Assembly (NCBI RefSeq): GCF_027580225.2
Contig: NC_073361.2
Span: forward strand, 20,531,001 to 20,595,000
Length of the DNA: 64,000 nt
Source: Misgurnus anguillicaudatus
Taxonomy: Eukaryota; Chordata; Actinopteri; Cypriniformes; Cobitidae
Direction: 5' to 3'
Shown: positions 1 to 10,147 of the stretch, piece after piece
How positions within the stretch are numbered: the first letter of the stretch is position 1
How the letters are laid out: each line of letters starts with the position of its first letter
Made by a program: the position numbers and the translations under genes
Notes under the pieces: model-generated
Databases searched by the model: none
Seen by the model: only the letters and a program-made list of their open reading frames with translations
Told to the model about the DNA's origin: nothing

Positions 1-167
1 GCTCAGTTCATTCAATGGTACCAAACAGAGATGAAGTTAGAAATGACCAAACACATCAACATTTTCCCTATTTGAAACGAGTAGATCAAATATGGTGGCA
101 CAAAATAAAACGTGGCGCTTTTAAAAGTGGGTTCAAAAGGGTAACTATAATGTATGGCAGAATAGCA

Positions 168-285
168 CTTTTGGGAGTACTTCGACTCGGTGCAGTAAAA
201 AGTCACGCCTGAAAAATCCGCTCCCCTTCTCCGTCTCATAATGAGAGGAGTTTTACTGCGCCGAGTTGAAGTACTACCAAAAGTG
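168..285. repeat. Imperfect hairpin with ~33-bp arms
   Basis: The arms at 168-200 and 251-285 are near-complementary: the left ends ctcggtgcagtaaaa and the right begins ttttactgcgccgag. They enclose about 50 bases. This looks like the terminal or central part of a small foldback transposon. No transposase is visible and no target duplication could be fixed. Confidence 0.6.
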
Positions 286-385
286 TTTACTCATTTATTT
301 ATTTGTTAATTTTTTACTTATTTATGACAAGTCACTTGATTGGTGGACAAAAAAAGAAGCAAGGGCAAAATCCATCTGCGTCATT

Positions 386-1121
386 AGAGGAACACGCCCG
401 CATTTTGGGAATTTGGCTTGTTCATCGTATCCCCCGGAGTTGGATGGGTCCATGCGTACCTTTCTCATCTCCGTGCGTGCTGTGACTCTGTCTGACGCGG
501 CCCCCGCTGGCTTGGCTTGGCGCGGGGACTGGAGGTGGGTGGCTCCGGCTAGCACACTGCTCCCAATAATTGACAAAATAATGCGAACATTTTCCTATTT
601 ATATGTTGTGATTTGTATAGTCACAGCATGTACAAATAACAAGGTCATATGAGACACAACCAACCATTTAACCATATACATACTGGGAACTATACTCTCA
701 GAAAGCGAAGCACTGCTGCTGGGCGGATTGATTTGCTCGCAGCACCCGAGAAGCCCCCTGGTGAGGAGCAGAGAGTTCGGTCAGAGTTGTGCAAATCACT
801 CCGCCCAAGTAGCAGTGCTTTGCCTTCTGAGAATATAGTTCCCAGTATGTATACTGTTGAAAGATGTCTGTGTCTCATATGACCTTGTGATTTGTACCTG
901 CTGTGACTATACAAATCACAACACATAAATAGGAAAAATTGGGAGCAGTTTGCTGGCTGGAGCCATTCACTTCCAGTCTTTGTGCTAAGCTAAGCTAGCG
1001 GGTGCTGCGTCAGACAGAGTTACAGCACGCACAGAGATGAGAAAGGGTATGTATGGACTTATTTAACTCTGGGGGGTATAGTGAATAAGCTAAATTCCCA
1101 AAATGTGTGCATGTTCCTTTA
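386..1121. mobile_element. Long foldback element (~735 bp)
   Basis: The left half (386 to about 745) and right half (about 760 to 1121) are inverted copies of each other over nearly their whole length. Terminal stretches ggaacacgcccgcattttgg and its partner near 1095-1121 mark the ends. The right arm lacks a short segment present in the left arm around 565-585. Open frames inside it are by-products of the repeat. It has the form of a non-autonomous cyprinid foldback transposon; I assign no family name. Confidence 0.75.
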
Positions 1122-2570
1122 AGTCCAGGCGCTCTAATATTTTCTGGGTGCCGTGCCAGAGAGTGGGAACAACAAACTCGCTGGTTTTAACCCTCTGCTC
1201 GCCTAACAAGCTCTCTAGTGCAAGGAAAGGTCAGAGCCGTGCGCATTCAGGCCGAGCAAGAGTCCAAGACGCGTGCATTGAGTCCATGTGTGTGCGAGAA
1301 GGAATCTGCGCGCATTACAAGCTCTCTCGCGGAAAGTGAAGCCCGCAAACCCTCTCATGCGAGAAAAAGCATGCAATGTGCATGTTAATGTAAAACTATG
1401 ATAATAATAACGATTGCCAACATCATCGTGAAAGACTGGTATTAGCGATATGACAATCCTAAAATGTGAAACAGATTACCCAGGATTTTAATAACCTGGG
1501 GTTAACTGTTCTGGATCATTGCGTATCCATCCCTGATTCATCAAACCTTTGTAAACAATAACATGGAGACAGAGTTGCAAGCTTTGCAGAGTTTCATCAG
1601 TTTAAATGTGTTTTTTTGGTAACACTTTATTTTACGACCCGCAAAGTACCGCGTAATTAAACCGAATTTACAGCGTACCTATTTGTAACAACAGGGTACC
1701 TCTACAGTACGTACTTGTAGGTATAAGGGAATAATATTTTAAGTTTGGGGTAATAAGGGGGTAAGAATTATAAATTATTTATACTCTAAGTATTTTATAA
1801 CTACAGAGTACCTATTATAATATTACATGGTATGTATGACTTAGTCAAGTCTATGGGGAAATTATGTTTTATTTTAATGATTTTATTGTGAATTTTTCAT
1901 ATTGCCTACTGAATGTTGTATACAGTCGATGTCTACGAGCCACATCGGCAAATAAATATAACAGCACATCACTTTTATTTTAGAAGCCTATTACTTGCTT
2001 TTAAAAACAAAAGTCCAGCTGATTTAAAGTGGTTATCTTTTCTTTAAGGTAAGTACAATAAAGATAGCAACTTGTTCCCTATTTACCGGGAAACTCTTAA
2101 ATTTGCGGGCGCTTTGCAATTTATTTACTTTTATTTCAAATGACACAATAATGACCACAAAGCAGCACGCTATTTGTTTATTTTTAATAGGTGTTATCAT
2201 TGGTAGAATAAAACTTTGCAACATGTGTAAAGACAATTATTTTAGCCAAATATAATTATGCAATGGCAAACCAGAATGAAACAACAGCAGATATCAGCTC
2301 CCGCTAAAGCAAAAGACGACTACATGCGTAGGCTACTGCGCAGGTGTAGAGCGCGCGGCCGTCTGCAGGTTTGCTGGAACGCGATCCTGAGGTGAAATTT
2401 CTTTAAGAGGTTTTAAAAACTTTCTTCACTTTAATTTACAGCCCGCAAATGTGAGAGTTACTTGGTAACTCCTGTGTACATATACAGATCAAAGAGGTAC
2501 AAGTTGCTATTATTTTTATTGTGCTGTTATATTTTATTTGCCGACGTGGCTTGTAGACATCAACTGTAGC

Positions 2571-2712
2571 TATACAATACACTTCATCAGCAAATATGAA
2601 AAAAAAAACATATTAAACATAGACCATATTACCCATAGACGTATACAATACACTTCATCAGCAAATATGAAAAAAAAAACATATTAAACATAGACCATAT
2701 TACCCATAGACG
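2571..2712. repeat. 71-bp tandem duplication inside the TIR element
   Basis: Two almost identical 71-bp units lie head to tail. Both contain acttcatcagcaaatatg followed by an A-run. The related copy at 6131-7354 has only one unit, so this is a local duplication in copy 1. Confidence 0.8.
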
Positions 2713-2715
2713 TAA

Positions 2716-3071
2716 GCAACGCAGTCTCACACCCATGGCGTCAATATTTGACGACACTTGGCCCTTTCGCGTCATTTTTTGACGAACTAGGGACTTCAAT
2801 ACTATGAGGTACGCGAAATTCTCTTTCCTATTTTCTTACCATTTTCTACCATTTTCGCGTCAGTTTAGGGTTAGATTTACATAATGACATCCCTACCCAA
2901 ACCTATCCCTAACCCCAATGTCAGGTGACAACTGTTTAATTTCGCGAACCTAATAGTATTGAAGTCCCTAGTTCGTCAAAAAGTGACGCGAAAGGGGTAC
3001 CCTCCGCGTCAACATATTCACGCATGGTCAAGTGTCGTCAAATACTGACGCCATGGGTGTGAGACTGTGTT
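2716..3071. mobile_element. Nested MITE with 7-bp target duplication
   Basis: Inverted ends read cagtctcacacccatggcg on the left and its complement on the right, with further inverted homology inward. The 7-mer gacgtaa flanks both sides (2709-2715 and 3072-3078). The same site is uninterrupted in the copy at 6131-7354, which supports insertion here. Non-coding. Confidence 0.75.
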
Positions 3072-3301
3072 GACGTAAGTCATACATACCACGTAATATT
3101 ACAATAGGTACCCTGTAGTTATGAAATACTTAGAGAATAATTTCCCATATATTCTTACCCCCTTATTACCCCAAACTTAAAATATTGTTCCCTTATACCT
3201 ACAAGTATGTACTGTAGAGGTACTCTGTTGTTACAAATAGGTACGCTGTAAATTCGGTTTAATTACGCGGTACTTTGCGGGTCGTAAAATAAAGTGTTAC
3301 C

Positions 3302-4638
3302 GAAACATTTAATGGAAAAATAAAAAATGCTAAACAATGAACTTTTTTCCATACAGATTTATTGCCAGCATTTTAATATGAAAGTAGAAAAGTTGCTGAC
3401 AATTACTTTTTTATATACAGATTTATTGCCAGCATTTTAATTCATGAAATGAGAGTGGGAGGTGGAGGGACTCACGCGAGTCACTGCGCAACCAACATTA
3501 GGCTACCTATGGCAACGAAATGAACAAATTTTTCCTAGTATACATTTAAAAGTCTGGCAATAAAACATTTAAACAAACGCAGCAAACATTCACATCTATC
3601 TATGGACGTTTCTTTCTATGTGACTACAACTGAAAAATAAAGAAATAATATAAAAAAGCTAGCTGACTTTTTAAGTGCTTCTAAAGTTCATGGCTGTCAG
3701 AAAATAACAGGGCGTACTCGGTCATGGTCACGTGAAAAAGTGACGTCAATGCATACCCTCTATTAGGTATGTTCAATGTTACGCAGCGCTGCGCAGACAA
3801 AGTGGAAGATGACATCACAGTAGCGCGGGAGCGATTCAAAAGCACAGTTAAATTGATGATAACAATTTCAAAAGAAATCCACACGTCAGTGTTGTCAGGC
3901 TCGTATTCATCCATCCCTATGCTTTATGAGACAATATCGAGACAGCTTACTAAAACGGTAAGCCTGTACTTTTAGTCAGTTAGCATGATGACAGGTGGCG
4001 TCAACTTAGATGACAGATATGCCATTATAGCTTACATTGAAGTAGCCATAAATTAGAGGAAATACTATTAAAATAGTTAAATTATAGTGTAAGAAAATTA
4101 TAAAGATTAGCAAATTGTACATTTACAAATTTGCATTTACAATGATTTAGTTTTTGCGATATACTAGAATATGTTTTTCACATATTTTACATTATTGCAG
4201 CACCTCTTTTCCCAGTCTGTAATGCTGTTACTTCCAAACTCTATAAAGCCCCCCTTCTGAAACCGTTAACTTCTTCTGATTGGTCAGAGTAAGAGTGTTT
4301 TAAAATGCTTTGTCCTTCTGGTGCTTCGGAGCTTCAGATTTTCAGGTGTTATCCATGGTGTTATGTTTGGTGACTTTCACTTGAAAAGTGTATTTTTAAT
4401 TGAGTACACGAAAGTAAATGTACACAATTGTTATATTATACCAATCTTTTTAATACAGTGGAATTGCTTAGTATTAGGTTAGTATTGTTCAAAGTCTAAA
4501 ATTCAAAAATTATATAAAACCTAGAATCACCCCTGCATTTAGTTGTCATATAGTTATAAGTAATGATCAATTTCCTTCAGAGTTTTCAGCGCTTCATGTT
4601 TGAACTTGTTTGAAAAAAAATTAAGCTTGTTTTAGTTA
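3302..4638. other. Non-coding stretch; one weak exon-like frame
   Basis: No gene is recognised. A plus-strand frame from about 3769 ends at a good-looking donor (aaaacg then gtaagc, near 3958). Its ~63 residues match nothing I know, and a partner exon was not found. The right end probably includes the 3' untranslated region of the minus-strand membrane-protein gene. Confidence 0.35.
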
Positions 4639-5976
4639 TCATTGCTGTGCCATCTGAAAAACATGTTTCCGACTCCAGATGCAAAAGAATGAGCTGTAAA
4701 AGAGTCCTCCGTAGAATTCAAAATCACATAAGATCTGAGGGACCAAAGGCCACAGCAGCACAACGAGGAACACAAGAAGCATATCCCAAAAAAGCCTCAT
4801 AGGGAGGGTGCTGAAATATAATCACAAACACACAGAATATTTAACTTGTAACTGTTGAATATAAATAGATTTTTTCAATCTGATGTGTTTATGAAATCAT
4901 TAGATATGTGTCAGGTGACCTTATTGCAAGTGGTCACTGTTAGCAATAATAACAACATCTAAACATTCGAAAATTTTGTGATCGAATCACGCAACCACAT
5001 TTTGTTTATGTACATGTATATATAATGAATGTATGAGTATACCTCATCTGTTTTCTTCTCCATAGTGTCCAAATATAAAATAACTCAAATACTGCCATTA
5101 TTATGGAGTTAACAATGACACTCCATACTATCCAATAATGAACACTCAGCCAATTCCACGCAAAGTCAATCAGTAGCAGATAGGGCATCAGACAGACCTT
5201 CACCCAAAACTTCATCCACTGACGCAAGCTTGGCTCCTGCTACATACACACAATTACTCTGTGTTCTTACATTTTAGCTGTTATTTGTTAACAATGAGAA
5301 AGATCTCAGATACAAACCAGTATGTTGTCGGGCGGGACATCCTGCACTAAATTGTTTGTGTGTGCAGGGTAGATCATGTGAATGAAAGGTAGAAAAGTGT
5401 CTTCATAATCAAACAGGTACAAGTAGAGAAAAGTGATGCGTGGAAATGCTCTCAGACCAAACTGTAGAAACAAGCTTTTTCCAGGATTTTTGGCCTTGGG
5501 CAGGAAAGAAAATTACACAAACTCATGAGAGAAATACAATGGTTATTGTTAATTTCAAAAGTAGACAGGAAACTAAAGACTGCACTACAAAAACATATGA
5601 AAACTCGTCCATTTTTGACCCAACCATGGTTTAAAAATAACCCAGCATTTTTTAGAGTGATGATTATGGTTGCACCAAACACCAATTCACCAATGCTTGG
5701 TTCAACCTGATACAATAGAAATTATAGGGTGAAGGTGGTGTATAAATAATGGCCCATTTCTATTGATTACCATTTGTGGGAAAGTTCATTGGTGGTGAAT
5801 CTGAAACTGGGCTCTTTACAGACATCATTTATCAGAGAAAACACAACATACACACCTTGTACTCCCAGAGATTCTGTTGCAGTTTGAGCTCTTTGATTTT
5901 TTGGATTTCGTTCAGCATGACTTGTCTGTGTGATGGATTTTCAATTCTGAATGGAGCAGCAGACAGTTCTTCATCT
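4639..5976 (-). CDS. Last three exons of an unrecognised multi-pass membrane protein
   Basis: Minus-strand exons at 5856-5976, 5043-5236 (or 5239) and 4639-4810 have canonical splice sites and matching phases, ending in TGA at 4639-4641. Together they give about 160 C-terminal residues. The first exon encodes a polar helix (LNEIQKIKELKLQQNLWEYK). The next two encode about four hydrophobic segments, including MPYLLLIDFAWNWL, WSVIVNSIIMAVFELFYIW and LLVFLVVLLWPLVPQI, and the protein ends HVFQMAQQ. I do not recognise the family. Upstream exons should lie beyond 5976; the intron there is occupied by the element at 6131-7354, and I could not identify the 5' exons with confidence. The frame agreement over three exons makes a real gene likely; function is unknown. 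Confidence 0.65.
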
Positions 5977-6130
5977 CTAACACGAGACAACAAACTGACA
6001 AACACATACAGATCAAATAAAGCCTGCTGTAACATTCATTGGTGGCAAAAACCTTTTCGTAAGTACTTATGCACTTGTTTTAGGTGTTTGTCACACAAAC
6101 ATGAACAAACACATAATGTGAAAAAAAAAC

Positions 6131-7354
6131 GGTAACACTTTATTTTACGACCCGCAAAGTACCGCGTAATTAAACCGAATTTACAGCGTACCTATTTGTA
6201 ACAACAGAGTACCTCTACAGTACATACTTGTAGGTATAAGGGAACAATATGTTAAGTTTGGGGTAATGGGGTAAGAATATATGGAAAATTATTCTCTAAG
6301 TATTTCATAACTACAGGGTACCTATTGTAATATTACGTGGTATGTATGACTTACGTCTATGGGTAATATGGTTTATGTTTAATATGTTTTTTTTTTCATA
6401 TTTGCTACTTACCTGATGAAGTGTATTGTATAGCCTACAGTTGATGTCTACAAGCTACGTCGGCAAATAAAATAGAACAGCACAATAAAATTAATAGCAA
6501 CTTGTACCTCTTTGATCTGTATATGTATACAGGACTTACCAAGTAACTCTTATATTTGCGGGCTGTAAATTAAAGTGAAGAAAGTTTTTAAAACCTTTTA
6601 AAGAAATTTCGCGCTCTACACCTGCGCAGTAGCCTACGCATGTAGTCGTCTTTTGCTTTAGCGGGAGCTGATATCTGCTGTTGTTTCATTCTGGTTTGCC
6701 ATTGCATAATTATATTTGGCTAAAATACTTGTGTTTACACATGTTGCAAAGTTTTATTCTACCAATGATAACACCTATTAAAAATAAACAAATAGCGTGC
6801 TGCTTTGTGGTCATTATTGTGTCATTTGAAATAAAAGTAAATAAATTGCAAAGCACCCGCAAATGTAAGAGTTTCCTGGTAAATAGGGAATAAGTTGCTA
6901 TTTTTATTGTACTTACCTTAAAGAAAAGATAACCACATTAAATCAGCTGGACTTTTGTTTTTAAAAGCAAGTAATAGGCTTCTAAAATAAAAGTGATGTG
7001 CTGTTATATTTATTTGCCGATGTGGCTCGTAGATATCGACTGTATACAACATTCAGTAGTCAATATGAAAAATTCACAATAAAATCATAAAAAAAACATA
7101 ATTTCCCCATAGACTTGACTAAGTCATACATACCATATAATATTATAATATGTACTCTGTAGTTATAAAATACTTAGAGTATAAATAATTTATAATTCTT
7201 CATATTCTTACCCCCTTATTACCCCAAACTTAAAATATTATTACCTTATACCTACAAGTACGTACTGTAGAGGTACCCTGTTGTTACAAATAGGTACGCT
7301 GTAAATTCGGTTTAGTTACGCGGTACTTTGCGGGTCGTAAAATAAAGTGTTACC
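6131..7354. mobile_element. Terminal-inverted-repeat DNA element, copy 2
   Basis: It begins and ends with the same ggtaacactttattttacg terminus as 1618-3301 and carries the same core in the opposite orientation. It is shorter because it lacks the nested insert. It sits upstream of the last visible exon group of the membrane-protein gene, probably in an intron. Non-coding. Confidence 0.8.
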
Positions 7355-8798
7355 AAATATTTTTATTGAGGAGCTAAATTAGTTTAAAAACAATTTATAT
7401 TATTTGTGTCTAACATTTAGTTAAAAAAATTAAGTCAAACAATTAAGATGAAATGATTACAATAATTAAAGCACATAACTTACATGTGTCTCGCAACACC
7501 TGTTTTCTGCACCTTTACTGTTCTGATACTTACCATAGAATGATAAAAGAATCCCGTTCTTACCACGCTTGAGTGAACGTTCTATATGACGTCATAATGG
7601 GGAATTATTAGGGTATGCGTCCCTAACAACTTGCCTAACAACCAGTAGTGGACATGGCATATGGCCAGATATTGCTTTTCCTGACATATGTTTGTCTTGC
7701 CTAACAAACCATCCCACCTTACTGGCAAGGCTCATCATAATGGATGTTTTTAATGAATGCTCACTGACAAAACTTTGCAATTACACAGAATAAGAGTATT
7801 AATTAATGTATACTTCGTGTATTTTTTTATCACAACAGTCTACATACCTGACATATGGCTCTTGCTACTGATTTACTTCTCTTTTGAGTGGCAAAACATT
7901 CAACAAAATGGCTGGCTGTTTTAGCGGCGGCCGCAAAAATGTCAGTTTAACTGACAATTACCAGTAAAAATCTAATTTAGTTGCACTTGATAGTGACCCT
8001 AGCAACTTGTCAACCACCTGTGGTCAGTGGACATGGACGATCCATTTACTTCTCCTTTCTGTGTTTCTTTGCAGTCTGTAAAACGATAGCTCCGAATTTT
8101 TGTTAAATCAGTTAGTACAGTCCATCGCACAACAGCCTTTTCCCCATTTAGAAGCGTTTTCCCCCTGTTTTTGCTGATTTCACACTGTACACAAATGCTG
8201 CCGCTGTCTTTTGGCACTCAGTGGGCGTAACCGCAGTCACTTTCGTCGAAGGTGACGTCACGTGCTCTATCCTTAGCTCCACCTGCAGGGCTTGATGCAC
8301 TTTACACGCCCAGAATTCAAATCATAAGTTTCAAATAATGGTATTTAAATTATTTTAATTTTATTTCCAACTTTAAAATGTGTATGTTTACACAAGTTTG
8401 GTTCGTATTATTGTAAGTATTGTTGTTAAATTATAAATGTAAAAACACCGTTGACTCATACTTGGAGTTTTCGGGTGCCTCACTACTTCCGGGAAGTATC
8501 ACATTGCGACGAACTAATCGAAGCACTATGAGTAAATAAGTTATGACATAGAGCTGCATTAAACTCGTGTTAAGCATACTTTTAGTAACGATTTGTCAAC
8601 GTCGATCGGCTTCTAACGTTACAGTCTCCGCGTGCGAGTTTTCTATCAGTTGAATGGACATGGATTACAAAAGTGAAACATGAACAGCTCTGCGATGCAA
8701 CTTTTGAATGAACAGCATGTCATATTTTGAAGTTTACCCTAAATCATGTCAAAATAATATTGTGATGGCATTCTCACCTGAGAGACTTCGTGATTTAC
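7355..8798. other. Intergenic or 5' region, possible shared promoter
   Basis: No coding exon is supported. A minus-strand frame at 7999-8217 matches nothing I know. Features of a promoter cluster near 8230-8660: a CRE/E-box, an ETS-like acttccggg near 8485, and locally more CpG. A donor-like sequence (tgatttac then gtaagt) at 8798/8799 could end a 5' untranslated exon of the plus-strand CARD gene. This is inference. Confidence 0.35.
8253..8264. promoter_or_regulatory. Palindromic CRE overlapping an E-box
   Basis: TGACGTCA (8253-8260) is a perfect cAMP-response-element palindrome and overlaps CACGTG (8259-8264), a perfect E-box. It lies between a minus-strand gene to its left and a plus-strand gene to its right, the place expected for a bidirectional promoter. 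Activity is inferred from motif and position only. Confidence 0.4.
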
Positions 8799-8849
8799 GT
8801 AAGTAATATAACGTTACGTAAGATAATATTCCAATAAAAGTCCGTTAAG

Positions 8850-9190
8850 GTAAAATAGTTGACAATGTATGATGTAAACTACATGAAACAATACCTTAAG
8901 TATACTTTAGTATGTACTATAGATAACTGTAGTAACATTTCTAGTAACGTTAGTGTTTTTGAACTTTACCATAATAAATATAAAAGTATACTATATTATA
9001 TACCATACACTATACTTATCTGTAGTATAGGCTACTATATTTTACTACAGTTAATAAGTTAATACTATAAAATATTGCAGTATACATTAACAAAGGATAG
9101 TAACAATATATTATAATATATAACAGTTACAGTATACTGTTTACAAAGTAAATACTAAAGTATACTACAGTATTTTTTCACGTATAGGAA
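8850..9190. repeat. AT-rich dispersed repeat
   Basis: The stretch is built from variants of tatactatagtaac and tactacagta. A similar stretch occurs at 28741-28940 in the shisa2 intron. It is non-coding and probably an old dispersed repeat. Confidence 0.45.
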
Positions 9191-9216
9191 AGATGACATG
9201 ATCTAAAAAAACACAT

Positions 9217-9452
9217 GGGGTGGTTTCCCGGACAGGGATTATTTTAAGCCAGGACTAGACCTTAGTTTAATTAGGAAATATAACTAGTTTTAACAAACAT
9301 GCCTTACTAAAAACATTACTTGTGTGCAATTTGAGGCAAAATAAAGGGCACTGATGTCTTTTAAGATATGTCAGTGCAAGTAGTTTTCAGTTTGGACAGC
9401 TCTTATTATTTTAGTCTAGGACTAGTCTAATCCCTGTCCAGGAAACCGCCCC
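9217..9452. mobile_element. Small palindromic-ended repeat (ggtttcccgg family)
   Basis: The ends ggtttcccggacagggatta and taatccctgtccaggaaacc are inverted copies. Related copies lie at 29938-30175 and 42713-43167, with a fragment near 38543-38665. It is about 235 bp and non-coding, in MITE style. Confidence 0.7.
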
Positions 9453-9510
9453 TATATAATTTTTTTCCCAAGTGTCACGGCTAACCATACATATGATATA
9501 AGTTATAACA

Positions 9511-10060
9511 TACCCTCACCTAAAGGATTATAAGGAACACCATACTAATACTGTGTTTGACCCCCTTTCGCCTTCAGAACTGCATTAATTCTTCGTGGCA
9601 TTGATTCAACAAGGTGCTGAAAGCATTCTTAAGAAATGTTGGCCCATATTGATAGGATAGCATCTTGTGGTTGCAGATTTGTGAGATGCACATCCAGGGC
9701 ACGAAGCTCCCGTTCCACCACATCCCAAAGATGCTTTATTGGGTTGAGATCTGGTGACTGTGGGGGCCATTTAGTACAGTGAACTCATTGTCATGTTTAA
9801 GAAAACAATTTGAAATGATTTGAGCTTTGTGACATGTTGCATTATCCTGCTGAAAGTAGTCATCAGAGGATGGGTACATGGGGCTCATAAAGGGATGGAT
9901 ATGGTCAGAAACAATGCTCAGGTAGGCCGTGGCATTTAAATGATGCCCAATTGGCACTAAGGGGCCTAAAGTGTGCCAAGAAAACACCCCCCACACCATT
10001 ACACCATTGCATTAATAAGAAATTGAACAGGTGCTCCTAATAATCCTTTAGGTGAGTGTA
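9511..10060 (-). mobile_element. Tc1/mariner-like remnant, ~550 bp
   Basis: The terminal sequence tcacctaaaggatta and its inverse near 10035-10060 are bounded by TA on both sides, the usual Tc1/mariner target. Only the C-terminal half of the transposase remains, on the minus strand. A second copy with the same ends and about the same internal deletion is at 32583-33119. Confidence 0.85.
9736..9999 (-). pseudogene. Tc1-like transposase C-terminal fragment
   Basis: The minus-strand frame contains the QQDNATCH-type motif of the DDE transposase catalytic region, preceded by VFSWHTLGPL. The frame is then lost near 9760. The expected SPDLNPI-type motif continues in another frame. It has no N-terminal DNA-binding domain. 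It is a dead remnant. Confidence 0.8.
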
Positions 10061-10147
10061 TAAGCATCATTATGGAATGTAGTGCAACTTACCCCATTTT
10101 CCCCTCCACCCTGTTATTTTATATCTTTAGGAGCAGAGAGCAACCAA

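Larger units (their letters stand above)
1618..3301. mobile_element. Terminal-inverted-repeat DNA element, copy 1 (with nested insert)
   Basis: The element starts ggtaacactttattttacg and ends with the inverse complement at 3301. Terminal inverted repeats are about 190 bp. The core around 1980-2400 is shared, in the opposite orientation, with the copy at 6131-7354. The extra length is due to a 71-bp tandem duplication and a nested element at 2716-3071. No transposase frame is present, so it is non-autonomous. Family unknown. Confidence 0.8.
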
